In this document: piece after piece, positions 1 to 6,200 of the stretch
Layout of the letters: every line of letters starts with the position of its first letter
How positions within the stretch are numbered: the stretch's first letter is position 1
Source: an uncultured Peptococcaceae bacterium
Lineage (GTDB): Bacteria > Bacillota > Desulfitobacteriia > Desulfitobacteriales > Syntrophobotulaceae
Reading direction: 5' to 3'
Assembly (NCBI GenBank): GCA_937892995.1
Contig: CALBJS010000251.1
Coordinates: forward strand, 1-7,718
Length of the DNA: 7,718 nucleotides
Position numbers and translations under genes: made by a program
The notes under the pieces: generated by a model
What the model saw: only the letters and a program-made list of their open reading frames with translations
Database searches by the model: none
Told to the model about the DNA's origin: nothing

Positions 1-426
1 GATAAAAGGTATCTTTCTTTGAGTACATTCTTTAGCCAGGCTTACTTTGCTTTTAACGGTATCAATAGCATCCACCACATAGTCCGGCTTATCAGCAAAG
101 AAAAAATCTGCGTCTTCCTCGCTATAAAAGGATTTGAAAATCTTTATCCGGGCTTCAGGGTTGATATCTAAGAGTCTTTGTTTTATCACTTCTACCTTAG
201 ATTGGCCTACTGTAGAGTGCAAAGCATGAAGCTGGCGGTTAATATTGGTTAAACAAATCTCATCAAAATCAATGAGCTTAAAGCTCCCTATCCCCACACG
301 AGCTAAGGCCTCAGCCGTGTAAGAGCCAACTCCGCCGAGTCCAAAGATATATACCTTGCTTTTGTTCAGCTTTTCCAGCCCAGCTTGGCCAATCAATAAC
401 TCTGTCCGCGAAAACTGATGCTGCAT
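1..426 (-). CDS. tcdA: tRNA threonylcarbamoyladenosine dehydratase (TcdA/CsdL, ThiF/MoeB-like), N-terminal part
   Basis: Partial gene: 142 codons run from an ATG at 426 to the left edge with no stop. The family is usually about 250-270 residues, so roughly half is visible. The translation shows the nucleotide-binding loop GLGGVGS (29-35) of E1-like enzymes. It is followed by the IDFDEICLTNINRQ block (52-65) with the acidic and Arg residues that grip ATP, and VVDAID (117-122). The wording of these motifs fits TcdA better than MoeB or ThiF. The missing half would be needed to look for the zinc cysteines that mark MoeB. In known members the enzyme uses ATP to cyclise t6A37 of ANN-decoding tRNAs to ct6A in the cytosol. 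The start is set by AAAGG at 430-434; the ATGs at 437 and 440 are out of frame. It begins 60 nt after copZ on the same strand with no clear terminator between, so read-through is possible. Confidence 0.88.
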   Translation of the reverse strand, partial: MQHQFSRTELLIGQAGLEKLNKSKVYIFGLGGVGSYTAEALARVGIGSFKLIDFDEICLTNINRQLHALHSTVGQSKVEVIKQRLLDINPEARIKIFKSFYSEEDADFFFADKPDYVVDAIDTVKSKVSLAKECTQRKIPFI

Positions 427-486
427 GATCCTTTCATCATCCTTAAAATAATTTTACTATCTCCAAGCAAAAATCCTTAAAGCATA

Positions 487-699
487 TTATTGCATTACAT
501 CGTATCCCTGATCATCAATCGCTTCTTTAATATTTTGCAAACTTACTTTTTCCTTTTCATAAGCGACACTTACCGTCTTCCTAGCCAGGTCTACGTCTAC
601 CTTAGATACACCATCTAAAGAGCCTACTGCTTTTTGGATGCTCTTAACACAGTGGCTACAGGACATACCTTCAACGTTCAGAATTGTTTTTTCAATCAT
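487..699 (-). CDS. copZ: copper chaperone CopZ (heavy-metal-associated domain protein)
   Basis: A single HMA domain of 70 residues with beta-alpha-beta-beta-alpha-beta spacing. The metal-binding loop GMSCSHC (residues 11-17) supplies the two cysteines (14 and 17) that hold Cu(I). The open frame extends to an ATG at 720. I start at 699 because a perfect GGAGGT (707-712) sits 7 nt upstream, and the ATG at 720 would place that site inside the gene. The shorter form also matches the usual 68-70 residue CopZ. In the cytosol it picks up Cu(I) and hands it to the CopA ATPase, whose gene ends 160 nt upstream on the same strand. The pair is a standard copper efflux module. The metal is inferred from the MxCxxC loop and the copA neighbour; the fold alone also occurs in mercury-binding proteins. 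Confidence 0.9.
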   Translation of the reverse strand: MIEKTILNVEGMSCSHCVKSIQKAVGSLDGVSKVDVDLARKTVSVAYEKEKVSLQNIKEAIDDQGYDVMQ

Positions 700-706
700 T
701 AAACTT

Positions 707-712
707 ACCTCC
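707..712 (-). promoter_or_regulatory. ribosome binding site deciding the copZ start
   Basis: GGAGGT read on the minus strand, 7 nt before the ATG at 699. It is a near-ideal Shine-Dalgarno sequence. It lies inside the longer open frame that begins at 720, which argues against that upstream ATG being the real start. Confidence 0.8.
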
Positions 713-859
713 ATTTTCAATATACTTTTACATTTATTTTTTCTCTCTTCAAATTAATATTTCCTGTCTGCCAAATCTAAAGTATTTACTGCTATGATTA
801 ACTGCCATAATGAGCAAAAAACTGCGTCTTAAACGTGCGTGTACAAATTTCGTAATTGA

Positions 860-3061
860 TTAGGGCTTATACCTTTTCAAGCTTAACGAATTCGTAACAA
901 CTGAAACAGAACTAAAAGCCATAGCCCCACCCGCAATGATCGGACTAAGTAATCCAAAAGCGGCAAATGGTATACCGATGATATTATAGATAAAAGCCCA
1001 AAACAGATTCTGCTTGATCTTGTTCATAGTTTTCTTAGATAATCTGATTGCTGCCGATACGGCTCTAAGATCCCCTCTCATGAGAGTGATATCAGCAGCT
1101 TCGATGGCCACATCTGTTCCTGTCCCTATCGCCATTCCAATATCCGCTGTGGCCAGAGCCGGGGCATCGTTAATCCCATCACCGACCATCGCCACGACCT
1201 TCCCCTGGCTTTTTAATTTCTCTACTTCCTCGGCCTTATCTTCAGGCAAAACTTCCGCCAGAATATTAGTAATGCCGACTTGGGCAGCAATAGCCTTAGC
1301 AGCTCTAAGATTATCCCCGGTAATCATATAAACTTCTATGCCCATGTTTTTTAGACTTGCTATAGCTTCTCCAGAATTTTCCTTTAAGGTATCTGCGACC
1401 GCGATCACAGCTTCCAGAACATCATTAACTGCCAAGAGCATTGCAGTCTTGCCCTCATTTTCATACCTTGCGATTATCGGTTCGACAGAATCTATATCCT
1501 GATTCTTCTCCCTCATGAGTTTTCTAGTGCCTATATAAACGAGCTTATCCCCTACTGTTGCCGCCACTCCCCTACCGGGTAGTGCCTCAAAGTTGTCTGG
1601 ATCAGGAATCTCGTTGAAGTGTTTCTTAGCATTTTCATAGATAGCCGTACCCAGGGGATGTTCGGATTTTTTCTCGGAAATTGCCGCAAGTTGAAGTATT
1701 TCCTGGACTTCCATTTTCCCTAAGGATAGGATATCCGTTACTTCAGGTTCCCCCTTGGTGATGGTGCCTGTCTTATCTAAGACTATGGTATTAATCTTAT
1801 AGGTTCGTTCCAGATGTTCTCCACCCTTGAACAAGATTCCCATCTCAGCACCTTTACCCGTTCCAACCATAATAGCGGTCGGGGTAGCAAGTCCCAGAGC
1901 ACAGGGACAAGCGATGACAAGTACGGCGACGGCACTGATAATAGCCTGAGTTAGATCTGTTCCTTCATAGACGCCATAATACCAACCTAGAAATGTTACA
2001 ACAGCAATAGCCAGCACGATAGGGACAAATACACCGGACACCTGGTCGGCAATCTTCTGAATCGGGGCCTTGGAACCCTGAGCATCTTCAACCATCTTAA
2101 TGATCTGAGAAAGAGCTGTATCTTTGCCGACTTTCGTGCCCTTGAATTTGAATGTGCCATATTTATTGATAGTTGCCCCTATTACAGTATCACCAATATT
2201 CTTCTCCACAGGCAGACTTTCACCTGTCAGCATGGATTCATCCACAGAAGAACTCCCCTCAGAGATTACGCCGTCAACAGGAATCTTCTCCCCAGGTCTG
2301 ACGATGACAATATCTCCGACTTCTACCTCGATTATAGGGATATCTAATTCCCTACCTTCACGGCTTACTCTAGCAGTCTTCGGCTGAAGCCCCATCAGCT
2401 TTTTAATAGCCTCGGAGGTTCTCCCTTTAGCTACTGCTTCAAGATATTTACCAAGCAAAATCAGAGTAATGATTACAGCAGAGGCCTCAAAATACAGTTC
2501 CTTCATAGCTACCCCTGCTTGGGGAGGTGCCAAAAAAGCATTATAAACGCTGAAAAAATAGGCGGCTGAGGTGCCCATAGCTACTAAAACATCCATATTG
2601 GTACTTTTAGCCCTTAAAGCATAGTAAGCATTCTTATAAAATCTATAGCCAATAATGAACTGTACCGGAGTTGCCAGCATAAACTGTAAATACTCATTAT
2701 GCAAAAAAGCAATATCGAGCTTAAAAAGCATTAAGATCATAGCGAGAATAAGCGGAGAACTAAGAACTGCCGAAATTATCAGTTCTTTCTTAAGCTTGTT
2801 TATTTCCTTCTCCCTCTGTTCCTTTTCCCGGTCCTTACTAGCTTCTTCAACCTGTTCTGCTTTATATCCCAAAGCTTCTACGGTCTTGATCAATTGGGAT
2901 ACTTTCAGCCGTGAACTATCATACTCTATAACTGCCTTTTCAGCAGCAAGATTAACTGCAGCCTTAGTAACCCCTTCAAGCTTATTGAGTTTTTTTTCGA
3001 TTCTTGCCGAACAAGCTGCACACGACATACCTGAGATCTCTAAGGTTTCTTTTTTTATCAT
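860..3061 (-). CDS. copA: copper-exporting P1B-type ATPase CopA
   Basis: A complete 733-residue heavy-metal P-type ATPase of the inner membrane that pumps Cu(I) out using ATP. Domains in order are: one N-terminal HMA domain with GMSCAAC (C14, C17); a charged linker rich in Glu and Lys (about 70-93); membrane helices from about 94; the actuator TGES (279-282); the CPC metal site in the sixth helix (385-387); phosphorylation Asp429 in DKTGT; SEHPLG with His468-Pro469 in the nucleotide domain; TGDN (581-584); and GDGIND (627-632). The last two helices carry YN (692-693) and MAFSS (714-718), residues typical of Cu(I)-selective P1B-1 pumps rather than Zn/Cd pumps. It has one HMA domain where Bacillus CopA has two, which explains its shorter length. 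The start codon has only a weak, distant GAAGGG (15 nt away). A stop 14 codons upstream and an intact HMA domain support the ATG at 3061. It lies between cysK and copZ on the same strand. Confidence 0.96.
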   Translation of the reverse strand: MIKKETLEISGMSCAACSARIEKKLNKLEGVTKAAVNLAAEKAVIEYDSSRLKVSQLIKTVEALGYKAEQVEEASKDREKEQREKEINKLKKELIISAVLSSPLILAMILMLFKLDIAFLHNEYLQFMLATPVQFIIGYRFYKNAYYALRAKSTNMDVLVAMGTSAAYFFSVYNAFLAPPQAGVAMKELYFEASAVIITLILLGKYLEAVAKGRTSEAIKKLMGLQPKTARVSREGRELDIPIIEVEVGDIVIVRPGEKIPVDGVISEGSSSVDESMLTGESLPVEKNIGDTVIGATINKYGTFKFKGTKVGKDTALSQIIKMVEDAQGSKAPIQKIADQVSGVFVPIVLAIAVVTFLGWYYGVYEGTDLTQAIISAVAVLVIACPCALGLATPTAIMVGTGKGAEMGILFKGGEHLERTYKINTIVLDKTGTITKGEPEVTDILSLGKMEVQEILQLAAISEKKSEHPLGTAIYENAKKHFNEIPDPDNFEALPGRGVAATVGDKLVYIGTRKLMREKNQDIDSVEPIIARYENEGKTAMLLAVNDVLEAVIAVADTLKENSGEAIASLKNMGIEVYMITGDNLRAAKAIAAQVGITNILAEVLPEDKAEEVEKLKSQGKVVAMVGDGINDAPALATADIGMAIGTGTDVAIEAADITLMRGDLRAVSAAIRLSKKTMNKIKQNLFWAFIYNIIGIPFAAFGLLSPIIAGGAMAFSSVSVVTNSLSLKRYKP

Positions 3062-3096
3062 GGCTAAAACAATGTTCCCTTCAGCTTACAAATATC

Positions 3097-3139
3097 CCTT
3101 TAAAAGGTTACTTATAACAACTTTCTCTCAGTTCTTTAA
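3097..3139 (-). promoter_or_regulatory. candidate copA promoter with overlapping palindrome
   Basis: On the minus strand TTAAAG (3134-3139) lies 17 nt before TATAAG (3111-3116), which is preceded by TGT (3117-3119), giving an extended -10. Transcription would start near 3104, leaving a leader of about 43 nt before copA. Two short inverted repeats overlap this start: GTTA/TAAC (3107-3118) and CCTTT/AAAGG around one base (3097-3107). Such a position suits a repressor site. The promoter match is moderate and the -35 is weak, so this is a suggestion only. Confidence 0.3.
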
Positions 3140-4065
3140 TTTTCTAAGAACAATGCCGTACTTAAATACCTTTCACCTGTATCGGGCAGAATGACTACGA
3201 TAAGTTTGCCCTCATTTTCAGGACGTTTGGCAACTTCCAAGGCGGCATAAGCGGCAGCCCCTGATGAAATCCCTACCAGCATTCCTTCTTGTCTGGCAAG
3301 CTTTCTCCCAGTTTCTAAAGCTTGATCGTTAGTTACCCGGAAAATCTCATCAATAATTCCCGTATTGAGTACTTTGGGTATAAAACCAGCACCGATCCCC
3401 TGAATTTTATGCGGACCAGAGTTACCCCCGGAAAGAACAGGAGAAGCATCGGGTTCTACCGCAATAACTTTGAAGTCAGGTTTACGTGATTTAAGAACTT
3501 CTCCTATGCCGGTAATAGTACCACCTGTTCCTACTCCACTGACTAGAATATCTACCTTCCCATCCGTATCTGCCCATATTTCTTCAGCAGTAGTTTTCCT
3601 GTGGATTGCCGAATTTGCAGGATTCTCAAACTGTTGAGGAATAAAAGAATTAGGAGTTTGCTCGGCTAATTCTAAAGCCTTATTGATTGCTCCTGTCATC
3701 CCCTCTACTCCTGGGGTCAGAACCAATTCAGCACCATACGCTTTGAGAAGATTACGTCTTTCAACGCTCATGGTCTCAGGCATTGTCAGAATGAGCCGAT
3801 AACCCTTGACCGCTGATACAAAGGCTAATCCAACACCGGTATTGCCGCTTGTAGGCTCGATAATAACAGTATCTTTGTTTACTAATCCTTTCTCTTCCGC
3901 TTCCCTAAGCATATTAAAGCCAATCCTGTCCTTGATGCTTCCGCCAGGATTAAATGATTCAACTTTAGCAATTACGTCTGCCTTGAGTCCTTCTGAGAGT
4001 TTGCTCATTCTTACTAACGGAGTGCCTCCAATAAGATCAGTAAGATTATCATGAATTTTTCCCAT
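3136..4065 (-). CDS. cysK: cysteine synthase A (O-acetylserine sulfhydrylase)
   Basis: A complete 309-residue PLP enzyme, the normal length for CysK, that makes L-cysteine from O-acetylserine and sulfide in the cytosol. The PLP-binding lysine is K45 in GGSIKDR. PTSGNTG (71-77) binds the substrate carboxylate. GVGTGGT (177-183) grips the PLP phosphate, and SSGA (268-271) contacts the pyridine nitrogen. The C-terminal PDTGERYLST (294-303) is typical of CysK/CysM. There is no extra N- or C-terminal domain, so cystathionine beta-synthase is unlikely; CysM cannot be fully excluded. The start is supported by GGGAGG about 9 nt before the ATG. The stop falls 74 nt before copA on the same strand. It is divergent from the small gene at 4312, with a 246-bp spacer that must hold its promoter. 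No T-box, SAM riboswitch or other leader RNA was recognised in that spacer. Confidence 0.95.
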   Translation of the reverse strand: MGKIHDNLTDLIGGTPLVRMSKLSEGLKADVIAKVESFNPGGSIKDRIGFNMLREAEEKGLVNKDTVIIEPTSGNTGVGLAFVSAVKGYRLILTMPETMSVERRNLLKAYGAELVLTPGVEGMTGAINKALELAEQTPNSFIPQQFENPANSAIHRKTTAEEIWADTDGKVDILVSGVGTGGTITGIGEVLKSRKPDFKVIAVEPDASPVLSGGNSGPHKIQGIGAGFIPKVLNTGIIDEIFRVTNDQALETGRKLARQEGMLVGISSGAAAYAALEVAKRPENEGKLIVVILPDTGERYLSTALFLEN

Positions 4066-4112
4066 ATTTCTTAACCTCCCTTAAATATCAATAATCCCCA
4101 GATAACTCTAAT

Positions 4113-4121
4113 ATTATCACA
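4113..4121 (-). promoter_or_regulatory. candidate extended -10 of the cysK promoter
   Basis: TGTGATAAT on the minus strand fits an extended -10 (TGn plus GATAAT). It would start transcription near 4105, about 40 nt before the cysK ATG at 4065. No good -35 hexamer lies 15-17 nt upstream, so the call rests on the extended element alone. Confidence 0.3.
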
Positions 4122-4159
4122 AAGTAAAGCACTCTACGGGTCCATTTTATATATTCTAC

Positions 4160-4169
4160 ATAACGTTAT
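4160..4169. promoter_or_regulatory. perfect 10-bp palindrome upstream of cysK
   Basis: ATAACGTTAT is perfectly self-complementary and lies about 40 nt upstream of the candidate cysK -10. That placement suits a dimeric regulator, but no known operator is recognised and such short AT-rich palindromes arise by chance. Confidence 0.2.
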
Positions 4170-4240
4170 AAGATTAGGCAAAATTGATAGTGTTTCTTTG
4201 CCTTCAAGTGGAGTTCAATTCTTACAGGAATAATTACCTA

Positions 4241-4249
4241 ATTATATCA
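4241..4249 (-). promoter_or_regulatory. second candidate extended -10 upstream of cysK
   Basis: TGATATAAT on the minus strand contains a perfect TATAAT with a TGn extension, but no convincing -35. It would give cysK a long leader of about 170 nt. It overlaps a 14-bp AT palindrome, TAATTA-CC-TAATTA, at 4231-4244. It may be a chance match in AT-rich DNA. Confidence 0.25.
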
Positions 4250-4311
4250 AATACTAAACCGGATAAACTTCAGACATAATTTATAGGAAATACTTTATAA
4301 AGGAGCTTAAT

Positions 4312-4563
4312 ATGCTGAAATATCAAATCAAGAATTCCCGAGGAAATGATGAGTCTGTATTAAGAAATATGATTTTCGGCAAGACACTTACTGCACCTGA
4401 GATCGGTGTATATTCAATCCTAAATCTAGCAGGTTCCGAGATTAATTTTAAAAATCATCTCCTAGATTCTATGGAACAAATCTCAACCTGGCTAACAAAT
4501 CTAAAAGAACACGGCTATATTGAAATAGACAATAACACTAAAACTATTAAAATACTTCATTAA
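4312..4563 (+). CDS. hypothetical small protein, possible winged-helix domain
   Basis: I do not recognise this 83-residue protein. The gene is supported by AGGAG (4301-4305) 6 nt before the ATG and an unbroken frame to a TAA at 4561. The stretch LTAPEIGVYSIL (residues 26-37), then a helix DSMEQISTWLTNLKEHGYIEID (52-73) and a terminal beta-like TKTIKILH (76-83), has the rhythm of a winged helix: a helix ending in an EIGVY turn, a recognition-like helix, then a GYIEID strand turning into the wing. DnaD-like and MarR-like small domains share this rhythm, so DNA binding is a reasonable guess from pattern only. It has no cysteine, signal peptide or membrane helix. It is the only gene on the plus strand, divergent from cysK and convergent with the zinc-ribbon gene. 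Confidence 0.7.
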   Translation: MLKYQIKNSRGNDESVLRNMIFGKTLTAPEIGVYSILNLAGSEINFKNHLLDSMEQISTWLTNLKEHGYIEIDNNTKTIKILH

Positions 4564-4652
4564 TTAGACCTCTATGCCTCGCTCAGGATTATACTTAGCA
4601 CCCTAAATTACAAAAGCATTTAAAATTTACTTTTAATTAAATAAAAGGAAAT

Positions 4653-4680
4653 GCAGGCCTACCTTTACCAGGCGACCTGC
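4653..4680. terminator. probable bidirectional terminator hairpin
   Basis: Read on the minus strand, GCAG-(GTC bulge)-GCCT pairs with AGGC-CTGC around a 9-nt loop, giving an 8-bp GC-rich stem in AT-rich DNA. A T-rich run (ATTTCCTTTTATTT) follows on the minus strand; only TTTAAA follows on the plus strand. It lies between the convergent ends of the gene at 4312-4563 and the zinc-ribbon gene at 4698-4823, as expected of a shared terminator. The bulge and the imperfect T-run keep confidence moderate. Confidence 0.55.
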
Positions 4681-4697
4681 TTTAAACCAATCAACTA

Positions 4698-4823
4698 TTA
4701 TTTATTTTCCGGCTTTAATTCAGTATTACATTGAACACAATTTTTGTTCGTTGCCGGATTCATTTTACCGCAGTTAGGACATTTTATTGGTTTACCTACG
4801 TAGGGCGGTCTAAAGCACATCAT
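4698..4823 (-). CDS. small double-CxxC zinc-ribbon protein
   Basis: A 41-residue reading frame, too short for most gene callers. The protein starts MMCFRPPYVGKPIK and holds two CxxC knuckles, CPNC (15-18) and CVQC (29-32), separated by 10 residues rich in Asn and Lys. This is a rubredoxin-like or zinc-ribbon arrangement expected to bind one Zn(II). An extra cysteine sits at residue 3. AAGGAG (4829-4834) lies 5 nt before the first ATG and 8 nt before the second (4820), so the true start may be the second Met, giving MCFRPP. Its gene begins 49 nt after the transporter stop on the same strand and is followed by a terminator-like hairpin, which suggests it is the last gene of the transporter transcript. 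The function is unknown; ribosome, RNA or partner binding are all possible for such ribbons. Confidence 0.75.
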   Translation of the reverse strand: MMCFRPPYVGKPIKCPNCGKMNPATNKNCVQCNTELKPENK

Positions 4824-4872
4824 GATCACTCCTTACAATAAAAAATAGTAGCTATAGGATATTTATAAAGCA

Positions 4873-6060
4873 TTAATCCAGTTTTATCATTGCAGCAATA
4901 CCCACTCCCAGCAGACAAATCGGAAGAAGAATCATTCCAGCTCCGGCCCAACTACCTCCTGCAAACTTCAAAAAGTAAGGCATCAATACAGTTCCGAAGA
5001 AAAACCCTGCATTTTGAAACAACATGAAAAGTCCCATAGATACACTTGCAAATTCAGGTTTTTTAATGACAGAGCCAATCGATGCCACCGCAACCGGGGG
5101 AAGCCCCATCCCTACTAAACCCAAAAGAAAAATTCCGCCGTACATCAAGGGACCTGTTGATGTAAAAATCATAACAGCTGCCGGGCCCATGGCTAACAAA
5201 GTAAGTAAATACAACCTTTTTTTCTTTCCGAATTTATCAACCATCACGCCGAAAAAGGGTGAAGCAATTAAAGATAGAATCATCGGTAAGCTGGTAACAA
5301 AAGCGGCTGTTGTTATGCTGACGCCGTTGCTAATTAAAACGGTGGGTGAAAAAGCCAGTATAGCCATCAATATCATGCAAAATACGCTGAAAGACAAACA
5401 CAGTAACCATAGGTTTTTACTTTTAAAAGCCTCAGAAGTTTTTACTTTGTTTTTAGGCAAGCTTTCATCTGTTGTGGTTTGCTGTGGTGTCTTGACAAGA
5501 AACATACTTGCTGCTCCGAACGCTAAGGTTACTACGGCATAAATTAGCCAAACACCACTACGGCCTATTATCGTAAAAAGTGGAGGGGTTAAATTATTGG
5601 CAATGATTTGGCCAAGAGCAACCCAGGTTGCCCAAATTCCTATAGCAGAACCAATTTTGGCAGGCTCAACATGGCACGTTATCGCCAAAGGGCCGCATAC
5701 TGTGATAAAAATAAAGCCAATACCTTCTAATCCTCTGGAAAATATCATAACCCCACCACTTGTAGCCATTGATCCTATAATAGATCCACCGGCTACAAAA
5801 AGTGTAGCAACGACCAAAATATTTTTAGCACCATATTTTTGGGCTAAACCACCAGTTGGCAGAGCTAGAAATATACCAACCATAGTAAATATCGACATCA
5901 TCCATGAAGCTTGTTCCATGGACATTTGAAATGAAGCTGCAACATCGGTCATAATCGTCGGCAATTTAAATTGATTCAAAGATGCCATCATACCTGTTAA
6001 CATTAGGATAAAGGCAACAAAAAGATAGTTTTGATATTTAACCGGTTTGATAGTGGTCAT
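4873..6060 (-). CDS. major facilitator superfamily (MFS) transporter, substrate unknown
   Basis: A membrane transporter of 395 residues with about 12 hydrophobic helices in two halves. They are joined by a hydrophilic loop rich in Lys, Thr and Glu (about 190-216). MFS motif A appears in the first half as GGLAQKYGAK (about 69-78) and again in the second half as FGVMVDKFGKKKR (about 270-282), both in the loops after helices 2 and 8. The frame extends to an ATG at 6111, but the Met at 6060 is preferred. It has GGGGG (6067-6071) 6 nt upstream, and the extra 17 residues would be a charged stretch before helix 1. The substrate cannot be told from sequence. Its place directly after the molybdoenzyme genes suggests import of the electron acceptor or export of the product, an inference from context. 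It could equally be a separate transcript, since a large hairpin lies upstream. Confidence 0.88.
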   Translation of the reverse strand: MTTIKPVKYQNYLFVAFILMLTGMMASLNQFKLPTIMTDVAASFQMSMEQASWMMSIFTMVGIFLALPTGGLAQKYGAKNILVVATLFVAGGSIIGSMATSGGVMIFSRGLEGIGFIFITVCGPLAITCHVEPAKIGSAIGIWATWVALGQIIANNLTPPLFTIIGRSGVWLIYAVVTLAFGAASMFLVKTPQQTTTDESLPKNKVKTSEAFKSKNLWLLCLSFSVFCMILMAILAFSPTVLISNGVSITTAAFVTSLPMILSLIASPFFGVMVDKFGKKKRLYLLTLLAMGPAAVMIFTSTGPLMYGGIFLLGLVGMGLPPVAVASIGSVIKKPEFASVSMGLFMLFQNAGFFFGTVLMPYFLKFAGGSWAGAGMILLPICLLGVGIAAMIKLD

Positions 6061-6066
6061 ATTTTT

Positions 6067-6071
6067 CCCCC
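6067..6071 (-). promoter_or_regulatory. ribosome binding site deciding the transporter start
   Basis: GGGGG on the minus strand, 6 nt before the ATG at 6060. The alternative ATG at 6111 has only a distant GAGG. Starting at 6060 gives MTTIKPVKYQNYLF, a short basic tail leading directly into the first membrane helix. Confidence 0.6.
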
Positions 6072-6140
6072 ATTCAATGAGAATATCATGAGCACAAACT
6101 ACGAGTTCCATGAGAAAGTATTGCCTCGAAGAAGTTAATT

Positions 6141-6194
6141 AACAAGAGGATTAAGCTGAATGAGCAGAGCTCTTCCGTGCTTCATCCTCTTGTT
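6141..6194. terminator. large imperfect hairpin between the oxidoreductase and transporter genes
   Basis: An 11-bp perfect inverted repeat, AACAAGAGGAT (6141-6151) and ATCCTCTTGTT (6184-6194). After one T/C mismatch it extends by AAGC (6153-6156) pairing with GCTT (6179-6182). A second small hairpin, GAGC-AGA-GCTC (6162-6172), lies in the loop. The structure begins 6 nt after the stop of the iron-sulfur subunit. On the minus strand it is followed by TAATTAAC rather than a clean T-run, so it may act as a weak terminator, an attenuator or an mRNA 3'-end stabiliser that lowers transporter expression relative to the enzyme. Confidence 0.65.
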
Positions 6195-6200
6195 TTGCCC

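Noticed and set aside
427..486. Terminator between copZ and tcdA
   Set aside because: Only a weak AT hairpin (TAAAAT/ATTTTA around one base) is present, with no GC stem and no T-run.
841..859. CopY-type copper box (TACAnnTGTA) near GTACAAAT downstream of copA
   Set aside because: Only the half-site-like TGTACA is present; the second half does not match.
1014..1331. Plus-strand open frame of 105 codons inside copA
   Set aside because: It lies wholly antisense to well-conserved P-type ATPase motifs, has no supporting ribosome site and its translation has no recognisable domain.
2655..3194. Plus-strand open frame of 179 codons across the copA start and the cysK end
   Set aside because: It is antisense to two clear genes, low-complexity Ser/Leu-rich, and without a good ribosome site; a shadow frame.
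5024..5929. Two plus-strand open frames inside the transporter gene
   Set aside because: Both are antisense to the MFS gene and reflect its codon usage; no domain or ribosome site supports them.
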